From Jidongwangia harbinensis (lineage in GTDB: Bacteria; Actinomycetota; Actinomycetes; Mycobacteriales; Micromonosporaceae), in the NCBI RefSeq assembly GCF_020216025.1, contig NZ_JAIWNC010000044.1:1-64000 (forward strand): 64,000 nucleotides of DNA. The letters are read 5' to 3'. The translations under genes and the position numbers were made by a program. The notes below the pieces were generated by a model that did no database searches, was not told where the DNA came from, and saw only the letters and a list, made by a program, of their open reading frames with translations. Below are positions 16,690 through 24,697 of the stretch, one piece after another (positions within the stretch are counted from its first letter, which is position 1; each line of letters opens with the position of its first letter).

Positions 16690-18216
16690 ATGGCACGTGA
16701 GGACGTTTCCGAGCTGGACATCATCTCGCGGGCGCTGGCCCGCAACCGGCTCGGCGTACCGTCCGTCGTGTTCTTCGGGGTGGCCGGCGCCGCACCGCTG
16801 ACCGTGATCATCGGCAGTATCACCACGATCTACGCGGTGGTGGGCAATACCGCAGTGCCGCTGGTCTACCTGGTGGTCGCGGGCATCCTGTCGATCTTCA
16901 CGGTCGGGTTCGTGGCGATGAGCCGGCACATCGTGAACTCCGGAGCGTTCTACTCGTACATCAGTCACGGGTTGGGCCGGGTGCCCGGCGTGGGCGCGGC
17001 GTTCGTGGCGCTGCCGGCGTACGCGCTGATGCAGATCGGCCTGTTCGGGTTGTTCGGCGTGGTCTCCGCCGGCGTGCTGGAGGCGCTCGGTCTGCAGACC
17101 GACTGGTTCACCTGCGCGCTGGTGGCCTGGGTGCTGGTCGCGGTGCTGGGCCTGCTCTGGATCGACCTCAGCGGCAAGGTCCTCGCGGTCCTTTTGATCG
17201 CGGAGATCGCGGTGGTGCTGGTCTACGACGCGGTGATGGTGGCGAACCCGGCCGAGGGCTCGGTCAGCTTCGCCACGCTGAACCCGTCGCAGGTGTTCAC
17301 GCCGGAGGTGGCCGCCATGATGGTGCTGGCCATCGGGGGCTTTGTCGGGTTCGAGGCGACCGTGGTGCTGTCCGAGGAGGCCAAGGATCCGAAGCGGACG
17401 ATCGCCCGGGCCACGCACTGGGCCGTGATGCTGGCCGGCCTGCTCTGCGCCCTCTCCGCCTGGGCCATGTCGGTCGGCGCCGGGCCGAGCCGGGTGGTCG
17501 CGGTGGCCGAGGCGGACGAGACCGACATGGTCTTCAACCTGGTGGCACCGCACGTGCCGGAGGCGCTGATCAGCATCGGCTACGTGCTGTTCATGACCAG
17601 CATCTTCGCCGCGCTGCTGGCGTTCCACGCCGCGGTCTCGCGTTACCAGTTCGCGCTCGGCCGGGAGGGCGTGCTGCCCCGGGCCTGGGGATACACCCAC
17701 CCACGGACCGGCGCGCCGGTGGTCGGCTCGATCACCCAGAGCGTGCTGGCGCTGATCGTGCTGGTGATCTACAAGCTGACCGATCTCGACCCGCTGTTGT
17801 ACCTGTTCGCCTGGCTCACCGTGGCGGGCGGTCTCGGCGTGCTGATCCTGATGTGGAGCGCCTCGGCCGCGGTCATCGCGTTCTTCGTCCGGCACCGGCG
17901 GCGGGAGAACATCTGGCGCGCGCAGATCGCCCCGATCATCGCGTTCCTGCTGCTCAGCATCATCCTGGCGGCGACCGTGATCGGCCTCGGCGACCTGCTC
18001 CAGGTGCCCGCCGACTCACCGTTCCACTGGCTGTTCACGGTCGGCTACGCCGCCTTCGCGGTGTTCGGATTCGTCTGGGCGCTGGCCATGCGCGCGGCCC
18101 GGCCCGAGGTCTATGCCGCCATCGGACGGGGCGCGGACGGGCGGGTGATCACCGACGCCCCTCGATTAAAGGGCTCGCACTCCGAGCCGATCAGCGCTCA
18201 GATCTCGGCCCGCTGA
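16690..18216 (+). CDS. APC-family amino acid permease
   Basis: This is a 508-residue membrane protein with about 12 hydrophobic segments. The first helix region GVAGAAPLTVIIGSITT and the GGFVGFEATVVLSEEAKDPKRTI motif in helix 6-7 are hallmarks of the APC superfamily (amino acid/polyamine carriers). SRYQFALGREGVLPRAWGYTHPRTGAPVVGS is the conserved loop 8-9. The substrate cannot be read from the sequence. The ATG at 16690 has GGGAGG 6 bases upstream. It sits between the GPP34 gene and a GNAT gene, all on the plus strand, and may form an operon with both. Confidence 0.88.
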   Translation: MAREDVSELDIISRALARNRLGVPSVVFFGVAGAAPLTVIIGSITTIYAVVGNTAVPLVYLVVAGILSIFTVGFVAMSRHIVNSGAFYSYISHGLGRVPGVGAAFVALPAYALMQIGLFGLFGVVSAGVLEALGLQTDWFTCALVAWVLVAVLGLLWIDLSGKVLAVLLIAEIAVVLVYDAVMVANPAEGSVSFATLNPSQVFTPEVAAMMVLAIGGFVGFEATVVLSEEAKDPKRTIARATHWAVMLAGLLCALSAWAMSVGAGPSRVVAVAEADETDMVFNLVAPHVPEALISIGYVLFMTSIFAALLAFHAAVSRYQFALGREGVLPRAWGYTHPRTGAPVVGSITQSVLALIVLVIYKLTDLDPLLYLFAWLTVAGGLGVLILMWSASAAVIAFFVRHRRRENIWRAQIAPIIAFLLLSIILAATVIGLGDLLQVPADSPFHWLFTVGYAAFAVFGFVWALAMRAARPEVYAAIGRGADGRVITDAPRLKGSHSEPISAQISAR

Positions 18217-18250
18217 GCCGAGCTCATCGAAAACCGGAGAAAGGACCTCC

Positions 18251-18865
18251 ATGACGTACGCCATTCAGGAGCTGGTCATCCGCGACGTGGCGCCGGTGGA
18301 CACGGGGGAGATCACCGAGCTGGTGGCCGCGGCGATGAGCGACGGGCGGGTGGCCCGGTGGCTCAACCCCGACGACGCGGTACGCCACCGCGACAGCCGG
18401 GGCTACTTCGCGGTGTTCGTCGAGCACGCCGTCCGGTACGGCGAGGTGTACGCCACCGCGGACGCGGACACCGGCCGGCTCTCCGGGGTCGCGCTCTGGT
18501 TCCCGCTGACCGCGATGATCCCGCCGCCGGCCGACTACGACCGGCGGATGAAGGAGGCGACCGGGTCCGCGTACGACCGCGCCTGTGAACTCGACGCGGC
18601 GCTGGACGCGCGTCACCCGCTCGAGCCGCACCACTACCTGGCGTTCCTCGCCGTGCACCCGCACCTGCAGAACCGGGGCATCGGCAGCGCCCTGCTGGAC
18701 CGGCACCACGCCCGGCTGGACCGGGCCGGCATCCCCGCCTACCTGGAGGCGAACGACCCGCGCAACCGCGACCTCTACCTCCGGCACGGGTACGTGTCGG
18801 GGCGGGAGATCCGGCTGCCGGACGGCCCGCCGCTGTGGCCCATGTGGCGGGTGCCGCAACCCTGA
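18251..18865 (+). CDS. GNAT-family N-acetyltransferase
   Basis: A 204-residue GNAT fold is recognisable from LAFLAVHPHLQNRGIGSALLDRHH (motif A, with the QNRGIG acetyl-CoA pyrophosphate loop) and YLEANDPRNRDLYLRHGYV (motif B). The start has AAAGGA 7 bases upstream. The gene follows the permease by 34 bases. The substrate is unknown; a small-molecule amine is typical of this subgroup. Confidence 0.87.
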   Translation: MTYAIQELVIRDVAPVDTGEITELVAAAMSDGRVARWLNPDDAVRHRDSRGYFAVFVEHAVRYGEVYATADADTGRLSGVALWFPLTAMIPPPADYDRRMKEATGSAYDRACELDAALDARHPLEPHHYLAFLAVHPHLQNRGIGSALLDRHHARLDRAGIPAYLEANDPRNRDLYLRHGYVSGREIRLPDGPPLWPMWRVPQP

Positions 18866-19441
18866 TCAGGCCGCGTCGGGGAACTCGTACATCCAGTACG
18901 ACTGCTGGTCGACGCACTGCGCCCGGACCCCGCCGGAGAGCCGCTGCAGCATCGCGCGGATGACCCGGGACATCCGCCGCTCGTCGTCGTTGAACTGGCA
19001 GAAGTCCAGACCGATGATGCCGTTCTGGGCGGCGGCGGTCAGGTACATCGCCTCGACGAGTTCGGCGAACGAGCGGTTCGCCCGGCCGGACGGAAACACC
19101 GCCACGAAGCCGCAGTACCAGATCTTGCGCTGGGCGTAGAGGTCCGGCCACCGGCGTTCGAAGTACGCCGGCGAGATCAGCGGTATCGCGGTCAGCTCGT
19201 TGGTGTACGTCGACAGTCCGCACAGCGACCCGTGGTCGTCCAGAGAGAAGTACTTCTGGACCCGCGGGTCGCGCATGACCTCGGCGAACTCGGAGCGGTA
19301 CATCAGGTGCCGCTGCACCGCCATCGAGTTGAGGTCCTCGAACACCTCGGCGTACATCCGCCAGAGTCGATCCACCTCGTTGCTGTCGTTGATCTGATCG
19401 ACGATCTTGACAACCATCGGGTACCACCCCGTCGCAGTCAT
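18866..19441 (-). CDS. Protein of unknown function (191 aa)
   Basis: I do not recognise this family with confidence. The sequence is soluble, with no signal peptide or membrane segment. It contains LWRMYAEVFEDLNSMAVQRH, RSEFAEVMRDPRVQKYFSLDD and a hydrophobic strand IWYCGFVAVFP, followed by AAAQNGIIGLDFCQFN. The alternation of strands and helices could fit a diverged GNAT-like fold, but the acetyl-CoA loop is not seen. The ATG at 19441 is used; a TTG at 19450 and an ATG at 19417 are alternatives, and ribosome sites are weak. Its stop codon abuts that of the GNAT gene (convergent, no gap). Confidence 0.6.
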   Translation of the reverse strand: MTATGWYPMVVKIVDQINDSNEVDRLWRMYAEVFEDLNSMAVQRHLMYRSEFAEVMRDPRVQKYFSLDDHGSLCGLSTYTNELTAIPLISPAYFERRWPDLYAQRKIWYCGFVAVFPSGRANRSFAELVEAMYLTAAAQNGIIGLDFCQFNDDERRMSRVIRAMLQRLSGGVRAQCVDQQSYWMYEFPDAA

Positions 19442-19644
19442 GCTGATCAATGAGTAATCAACACGGTACTGAGCGTAAGTGGACTATGAACAGCCCCAAT
19501 ATCGTGCAAGATGCACGTTTGGCAAACTTGGCACAACGATTACGCACCGGGCGTCCGGTCGCTTCGCGCCGGGATCTTCGTCGGATAATCTGGCCTTGTT
19601 CACGGGGAGCCACGATCGCGACACGATGAGGGACTGCTGTCTCG

Positions 19645-20424
19645 ATGACTGACTTCTACGAGGAAGTGCTGCGGGAGCTGCTGAAAAGCGGTGAGCTGCG
19701 CACCGACATGCGGGTCCTGGTGGTGTGCGCGGGCACGACCGACAGCGCCGTGCTCCGCCGGTGCGGCTTCACCGACGTGGTGCTGTCCAACGTCGGCCCT
19801 CCGCCGAAGAAGCTTCCGTACGAGTGGTCGCGGCAGGACGCGGAACACCTCACGTTCGACGACCGCTCCTTCGACTTCTGCCTGGTGCACTCCGGCCTGC
19901 ACCACTGCCACTCGCCGCACCGCGCGCTGCTGGAGATGTACCGGGTGGCGCGGCACGGCGTGCTGATGTTCGAGCCGTACGACAACCTGCTCACCCGGGT
20001 CGGCGTGAAACTCAACATCGGCCAGGAGTACGAGCACGCCAGCGTCTACTGCAACCACTCGCACCACGGCGGCGTGGGGAACACGGACGTACCGAACTTC
20101 ATCTACCGGTTCACCGAGCAGGAGATCGTCAAGGCGGTGCACTGCTACGCGCCGTACGCCGAACACGACATCCGCTTCTTCCACCGGATGCGCATCCCGT
20201 GGACCCAACTCAAGCGGCGCCGGAACCGGTACTTCTACCACGCCGTCCGGGCCGGCCGGCCGGTGCTGAAGCTGATCGAGACGGTCCTGCCGCGGCAGAG
20301 CAACAACTTCGCCGCGCTGATCCGCAAGCCGGACCTGACCCGGAAGCTGCATCCGTGGCTGCGGCACGACGGCGACGGCGTGCGGCTGGACCAGAGCTGG
20401 GTGCACGACCGGTACGGCCGGTGA
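19645..20424 (+). CDS. Class I SAM-dependent methyltransferase
   Basis: The 259-residue protein has a Rossmann-type methyltransferase core: MRVLVVCAGTTDSAVLRRCGF (motif I, somewhat divergent), DAEHLTFDDRSFDFCLVHSGLHHC (motifs II-III) and HRALLEMYRVARHGVLMFEPYDN. The order matches methyltransferase domain 11 proteins. The C-terminal 80 residues are basic and extend beyond the core. The substrate is unknown. A 203-base intergenic region precedes it, and a 34-bp perfect palindrome lies 24 bases after its stop, probably its terminator. Confidence 0.82.
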   Translation: MTDFYEEVLRELLKSGELRTDMRVLVVCAGTTDSAVLRRCGFTDVVLSNVGPPPKKLPYEWSRQDAEHLTFDDRSFDFCLVHSGLHHCHSPHRALLEMYRVARHGVLMFEPYDNLLTRVGVKLNIGQEYEHASVYCNHSHHGGVGNTDVPNFIYRFTEQEIVKAVHCYAPYAEHDIRFFHRMRIPWTQLKRRRNRYFYHAVRAGRPVLKLIETVLPRQSNNFAALIRKPDLTRKLHPWLRHDGDGVRLDQSWVHDRYGR

Positions 20425-20447
20425 GCCGGCGGGTCGGGTAGCCACGC

Positions 20448-20481
20448 TGGTGTTCCAGTGGAGCGCTCCACTGGAACACCA
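20448..20481. repeat. Dispersed palindrome family, 34-bp perfect copy
   Basis: The left half TGGTGTTCCAGTGGAGC is exactly complementary to the right half GCTCCACTGGAACACCA. A partial right-half copy (CTGGTACACCACGGTCGGAA) follows at 20493-20512, repeating the ACACCACGGTCGGAA that also directly follows the palindrome. It lies between the convergent methyltransferase (+) and secreted-protein (-) genes, so it could end both transcripts. Confidence 0.85.
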
Positions 20482-20523
20482 CGGTCGGAAAACTGGTACA
20501 CCACGGTCGGAATCCCGAACCCG

Positions 20524-21048
20524 TCACTCCGTCCCGGACGGCACCTCCGGCGTCTCGGGGGCCTCCGGGGCCTCGGCGTTGACCCGGGTCGCGATCCGGA
20601 CCGTGCCGGTCACCGTGCCGCCGACCGCGACGTGCGCACCGACCGGCAGGGCCGCGAGAGCGGCCCGCGCATCGTTCAGATTGATCTTCGCGGTGGGCGC
20701 GACGGTCACGGTGACGGTGGTGCCGCGCGACGTCTTGCCGCCCTTGACGAGCACCGTGACCGTGGAGCCGGCGACGTCGGTGCCGGCCAGCGTGCCGGTG
20801 AGGGAGAACGGCGCGGTGGTCTTCTTCGGCTTGGGCGCCGGCTTGACCTTCTTCACCGGCTTCGCGGTCTTGACCGGCTTCGCGGCCTTGGCGGTCGCCT
20901 GCACTCCGGCACGCCCGGCGGCGGAGGCGGGACCGGCGGCAGAGGCGAGACCGGCGGCAGAGGCGGGACCGGCGAGCGCGAGGCCACCGACGCCGGCGGC
21001 GAGCATGCCGGCCAGGGACACGGCGACGACGGAACGGGAAAACGTCAT
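20524..21048 (-). CDS. Secreted Lys/Pro/Ala-rich protein with a beta-barrel-like domain
   Basis: The 174-residue protein starts with a signal peptide (about 1-30, ASA). There follows a low-complexity stretch with ASAAG repeats, then a lysine-rich segment (AKPVKTAKPVKKVKPAPKPKK region, about 55-80). The C-terminal half FSLTGTLAGTDVAGSTVTVLVKGG ... AHVAVGGTVTG resembles DUF5666-type OB-fold repeats. The basic linker may bind cell-wall polymers or DNA. The function is unknown. The ATG at 21048 has GGGAGC upstream. It is divergent from an XRE-cupin regulator gene 126 bases away. Confidence 0.65.
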   Translation of the reverse strand: MTFSRSVVAVSLAGMLAAGVGGLALAGPASAAGLASAAGPASAAGRAGVQATAKAAKPVKTAKPVKKVKPAPKPKKTTAPFSLTGTLAGTDVAGSTVTVLVKGGKTSRGTTVTVTVAPTAKINLNDARAALAALPVGAHVAVGGTVTGTVRIATRVNAEAPEAPETPEVPSGTE

Positions 21049-21138
21049 GTGCTGCTCCCGGATAGGGGTCGGGAGCTTCACTGTCCGCAACGCCGAGGTG
21101 ACGTGACGGTGCGCCGCGGTTGCGGTCCGGTTGCCGGC

Positions 21139-21174
21139 TTGGCGGCGTCCCGGATCTGGGATATCTTCCCGATC
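21139..21174 (+). promoter_or_regulatory. Promoter of the XRE-cupin gene, apparently leaderless
   Basis: TTGGCG (21139-21144) and TATCTT (21162-21167) are separated by 17 bases and match the -35 and -10 layout of a housekeeping sigma promoter. The GTG start lies 7 bases after the -10 box, at the expected transcription start, and no ribosome site precedes it. Confidence 0.6.
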
Positions 21175-21732
21175 GTGGGAACGACGCTGGACGAGCGACT
21201 GGCCGCGCGCCTGGCCGAGCTGCGGACCCGGCGCGGCTGGTCGCTGGACGACCTGGCCGGCCACTCCGGGGTCAGCCGCTCCACGCTGTCCCGGCTGGAA
21301 CGCGGCGAGGTGAGCCCCACCGCGTCGCTGCTCGGCAGGCTGTGCACCGCGTACGGCTGGACCGCGTCCCGGCTGCTCGCCGAGGTGGAGTCGGCACCGG
21401 CCGTGGTGCGCGCCGCGGAACAGACGGTGTGGCGGGACGAGTCGTCCGGCTACACCCGGCGCATGGTCTCGCCGCCGCATGCCGGCCTGCGCGGCGAGAT
21501 CGTCGAGGGGGTGCTGGACCCGGGCGCCGACATCCGGTACGACGCGCCCTCGGTGCCCGGCCTCGAACAGCACGTCTGGATCCTGGACGGCACGCTGGAA
21601 CTGACCACCGACGATCACCCGCACGAGCTGACCGCCGGCGACTGCCTGCGCTTCCGGCTGTGGGGCGCCACCCGGTTCCGCAACCGCGGTACGCACCCGG
21701 TCCGGTACGCGCTGGTGCTGGTGACGCCGTGA
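21175..21732 (+). CDS. XRE-family regulator with cupin domain
   Basis: The 185-residue protein combines an N-terminal helix-turn-helix (about 7-62, LAELRTRRGWSLDDLAGHSGV ... LSRLERGEVSPT) with a C-terminal cupin (about 105-180, containing LEQHVWILDGTLELTTDD and HELTAGDCLRFR). Such regulators usually sense small ligands through the cupin. The GTG at 21175 sits at a predicted transcription start. Its stop overlaps the start of the following GNAT gene by 4 bases, so the two are co-translated. Confidence 0.88.
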   Translation: MGTTLDERLAARLAELRTRRGWSLDDLAGHSGVSRSTLSRLERGEVSPTASLLGRLCTAYGWTASRLLAEVESAPAVVRAAEQTVWRDESSGYTRRMVSPPHAGLRGEIVEGVLDPGADIRYDAPSVPGLEQHVWILDGTLELTTDDHPHELTAGDCLRFRLWGATRFRNRGTHPVRYALVLVTP

Positions 21733-22577
21733 CCACCGTCGACCGGCTCGACCCGGCCCGGTTCCGGGAGTGCCTTCCGGAGCTGGCCACCGTGCTGGTG
21801 GACGCGGTGGCCGACGGCGCCTCGGTCGGCTTCCTCGGCGGGTTCGACCACGCCGCCGCCACCGCGTGGTGGACCGGCCAGGCCGCCGCGGTGGCCGACG
21901 GCAGCCTCACCGTCTGGGTGGCCCGGGACGGCGGCGGGATCCACGGGACGATCAGTCTGGCGTACCCGTGGAAACCCAACGCCCGGCACCGCGCCGAGGT
22001 GGTGAAGCTGGCCGTGCTCCGCACCCACCGCGGTCGCGGCCTGGGCCGCCGGTTGCTGGCCACCGCGGAGCGGGCCGCCGCCGAGGCCGGCATCACCCTG
22101 CTGCTGCTGGACACCGAGACCGGCAGCGCCGCGGAGACGCTGTACCGGGCCGCGGGCTGGCAGCGGTACGGAGTGGTGCCGGACTACGCCGCCGACCCGG
22201 CCGGGGTGCTGCGCGACTGCAGCTTCTACTACAAGAACGGTCAGCCGGTAGCGCCGAGGATCTCCAGCAGCGGTTCCCGCCGGACGCACCGGTCCACCCG
22301 GAACGAGTCGGCCAGTTCCTCGGCCTGTTCCGGCGTCACCCCGCGGAAGCAGGCGGCGAAGTCGTCCACCAGCGGCTCCGCCAGCATGACGTGGCGCAGC
22401 AGCCCCTGGATCCAGCGCTGCTTGTTCCACGGGTACGGCTCGAAGTCCGGGAACTCCTCGGCGAACAGCTTCTCCACCGGTTCCATCAGGTGCCGGATGC
22501 CGGTGTCCACCGAACCCCACGAGTCGGCGCCCAGACGCGCCTTCTTCGCCAGGAAGGCTTCGATCCTTCGCAGATAG
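21729..22577 (+). CDS. GNAT acetyltransferase with run-on C-terminus antisense to GH5
   Basis: Residues 1 to about 170 form a complete GNAT domain: VVKLAVLRTHRGRGLGRRLLATAERAA holds the acetyl-CoA loop RGRGLG, and LLLDTETGSAAETLYRAAGWQ and CSFYYKNG close the fold. In homologous proteins the chain ends about there. Here no in-frame stop occurs, and the frame runs a further 110 or so Ser/Arg-rich residues to 22577, antisense to the 3' end of the GH5 gene. The domain ends almost exactly at the GH5 stop (22241). A one-base shift after the AAC at 22236-22238 would meet TAG at 22248-22250. The GTG start overlaps the upstream regulator stop. Confidence 0.75.
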   Translation: MTTVDRLDPARFRECLPELATVLVDAVADGASVGFLGGFDHAAATAWWTGQAAAVADGSLTVWVARDGGGIHGTISLAYPWKPNARHRAEVVKLAVLRTHRGRGLGRRLLATAERAAAEAGITLLLLDTETGSAAETLYRAAGWQRYGVVPDYAADPAGVLRDCSFYYKNGQPVAPRISSSGSRRTHRSTRNESASSSACSGVTPRKQAAKSSTSGSASMTWRSSPWIQRCLFHGYGSKSGNSSANSFSTGSIRCRMPVSTEPHESAPRRAFFARKASILRR

Positions 22578-23632
22578 GGCGAGTCCGGCGCGGCGGACAC
22601 CAGACCCTGCAGACCGATGTCCTTGTACGTCCACAGGCTCCAGCTCGCGCCGTGCTCGCGGTAGATGTCCAGTTGGTCCCGCAACACCTGGTACCGCTGC
22701 GCGTCGCGGTCCGGGTCGCCGGTGTACACCGGGCCGAACTCGCCGATCCAGATCGGCGTCCCGGTCCGTCGCATGTACTCGGTGCGCTGCAGGAACGTCT
22801 GCTCCAGCCGGTCGGAGTCCACGTACTGCCCGCGCGACTCACCGGGGTACGGACCGCCGTCGACGAACCCGGGCAGCGCGTAGTCGTGCGTGGTGTAGAC
22901 GCAGTTCGGCAGCGGCTCGTCGAACGCGCTGAAGTCGGTGCCGTACCGGTTGCCGTCGAAGTACAGCACGTGGTGCGGGTCGACCGCGCGGATCGCCCGT
23001 TCCACCCGCTCGTAGAACGGCGCGATTCCCGTCCCGCTCACGTCGCCCGGTTCGTTCAGCGGGTTGTAGCCGGCCACCCACGGGTTGTCCTTGTAGCGGT
23101 CGGCCAGCGCCTCCCACAGGTGCACGGCCCGGTCCTGGAAGTGCGGATGGGTCCAGAAGTGCGCCCAGTGGGTGGGGTTGTCGCTGTGCCAGTGCTGGTT
23201 CTGCGCGCCCGGCACGGCATGCAGGTCGAGGATCGAGTAGAGGCCGTGATCGCTGCAGGCCCGCACGGCCGCGTCGAGCCGGGCGAAGCCCTCCTCCTTC
23301 AGCTCGAACGGGCGCTCGTCGTCCTCGAAATGGTGGTAGTTGAACGGGATGCGGACGCTGTTCAGGCCGAGCGATGCGAGCAGCGCGGCGTCGTCGGGTC
23401 CGAAGAAGGCGGTGTAGAACCGGTCGAAGAAGCGCTGGTAGCCCTCCTCACCGAGGACCCGGCGCAACGCCCGGCGCATCTGCGACTCGGTGGCCGGATA
23501 GCCGGTGATGAAGTTCTCCATGTTCATCCAGCCGCCCAGGCCGACGCCGCGGAGCACCACCTCCGTCCCGTCCGGCCGGACCAGCCGGGTCCCGTCCACC
23601 TTCAGTAGCGCGTTCGCATCGTCGCTCGTCAT
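22241..23632 (-). CDS. Glycoside hydrolase family 5, cytoplasmic
   Basis: The 463-residue TIM-barrel enzyme has the GH5 acid/base in YNPLNEPGD and the nucleophile in WIGEFGPVY. The N-terminus GVGLGGWMNMENFITG and SVRIPFNYHHFED are typical of GH5 enzymes acting on beta-glucans. No signal peptide is present, so it probably works on imported oligosaccharides. The ATG at 23632 has AAAGG about 9 bases upstream; upstream in-frame codons lie within an intergenic palindrome region. The exact substrate (cellodextrin, beta-1,3-glucan or a steryl/glyco-conjugate) is not deducible. Its 3' end overlaps the run-on GNAT frame on the other strand. Confidence 0.85.
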   Translation of the reverse strand: MTSDDANALLKVDGTRLVRPDGTEVVLRGVGLGGWMNMENFITGYPATESQMRRALRRVLGEEGYQRFFDRFYTAFFGPDDAALLASLGLNSVRIPFNYHHFEDDERPFELKEEGFARLDAAVRACSDHGLYSILDLHAVPGAQNQHWHSDNPTHWAHFWTHPHFQDRAVHLWEALADRYKDNPWVAGYNPLNEPGDVSGTGIAPFYERVERAIRAVDPHHVLYFDGNRYGTDFSAFDEPLPNCVYTTHDYALPGFVDGGPYPGESRGQYVDSDRLEQTFLQRTEYMRRTGTPIWIGEFGPVYTGDPDRDAQRYQVLRDQLDIYREHGASWSLWTYKDIGLQGLVSAAPDSPYLRRIEAFLAKKARLGADSWGSVDTGIRHLMEPVEKLFAEEFPDFEPYPWNKQRWIQGLLRHVMLAEPLVDDFAACFRGVTPEQAEELADSFRVDRCVRREPLLEILGATG

Positions 23633-23728
23633 GCTCGCCTTTCGCCGTCCGGTCACGTTCCCCGCCATCCTGCCCCAGCGGCGCGCCGCCGTCAGTGGAA
23701 CACCAGGGGAGTTATCCGTCACCCATTC

Positions 23729-23774
23729 CGACGGTGGTGTACCAGTGGAGCGCTCCACTGGTACACCACCGTCG
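23729..23774. repeat. Dispersed palindrome family, 46-bp perfect copy
   Basis: Left half CGACGGTGGTGTACCAGTG then GAGC; the right half is its exact complement (GCTC then CACTGGTACACCACCGTCG). It begins one base after the stop of the minus-strand siderophore-interacting protein gene, so it is probably the terminator of the iron-uptake operon. A fragment CAGTGGAACACCA lies at 23693-23705. Confidence 0.85.
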
Positions 23775-24680
23775 TCAGGCCGGGTCGGCGCGACCGAGCC
23801 GCCAGTAGCCCATGAACGCCACCGCGCCCCGGTCCATGCCGCGCTCGGCCACCAGGTGGCGCCGCAGCGTCCGGATCACCCCGGCCTCCCCGGCCAGCCA
23901 GGCATAGAGCGGACCACCGGCCCCCTCCTCCGGCACCTCCCACAGGATGTCCGCGTCGACGTCCACGTCCGGCAACGCCGCCGACGACACGGATCCGGCC
24001 GCCGGCAGCAACCGCCCGGCCGCCGCCGCCACCGCCGGGATCAGCCGGCACCCCGGCACTCCCCCGTCGCGTCCCAGCCAGGTCACCCTCACCCCGGCCG
24101 GACCGGCCAGCGGCAGCACGTCGTCGGAGTGCGGCACCTCCAGCAGCGCCTCGCCCCGGGCGTCCGCCGGCAGTCGTTCCAGGATGGCGGCGATCGCCGG
24201 CGCCGCGGTCTCGTCCCCGGCCAGCAGCAGGCAGCCGGCCTCGGCGGGCGGCCGGAACTCCACCCCGCCGTGGTCGCCGGGGTAACCGGCGTCCGGGCCG
24301 ATCACGGCCAGCGCGTCGCCGGGCGCGGCGGCCACCGCCCACCGGGATGCCGGACCCTCGTCGCCGTGCACCGCGAAGTCGACGTCCACCTCGTGCCGGT
24401 CCGGCCGGACCGCGCGGACCGTGTAGGTGCGGATCGGGTTGCGCAGGTGGTCCGGCAGGTCGCGCCAGCGCACGTACCAGTCCGGGCCGGTGGGCAGCGC
24501 CGTCATCCCGTGCCCGGGCAGCGGGAACGCCACCTTGATCCGCTGGTCGTAGCCGTTGTCGGCGAATCGGTCCAGGTCCGGGCCGGTGAGGGTGATCCGG
24601 ACGAACGACGGGCTGAGCCGGCGTACGGCCCGGACGTCCACGGCGAACGACCGCCACGGTGCCACTGCGAGGGTTTCCAA
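23775..24680 (-). CDS. Siderophore-interacting FAD-binding protein (ferric-siderophore reductase)
   Basis: The 301-residue SIP-family flavoprotein would release iron from an imported ferric siderophore by NAD(P)H-driven reduction. The FAD site is recognisable in NPIRTYTVRAVRP (R-x-Y-T/S motif), DVDFAVHGDEGPASRWA and GDALAVIGPD; the C-terminal MGYWRLGRADPA end is typical. The TTG start at 24680 has AAGGACC 8 bases upstream. It follows the permease gene by 17 bases and is the last gene of the iron operon. Confidence 0.88.
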   Translation of the reverse strand: METLAVAPWRSFAVDVRAVRRLSPSFVRITLTGPDLDRFADNGYDQRIKVAFPLPGHGMTALPTGPDWYVRWRDLPDHLRNPIRTYTVRAVRPDRHEVDVDFAVHGDEGPASRWAVAAAPGDALAVIGPDAGYPGDHGGVEFRPPAEAGCLLLAGDETAAPAIAAILERLPADARGEALLEVPHSDDVLPLAGPAGVRVTWLGRDGGVPGCRLIPAVAAAAGRLLPAAGSVSSAALPDVDVDADILWEVPEEGAGGPLYAWLAGEAGVIRTLRRHLVAERGMDRGAVAFMGYWRLGRADPA

Positions 24681-24697
24681 CGTTCCGGTCCTTCCGG

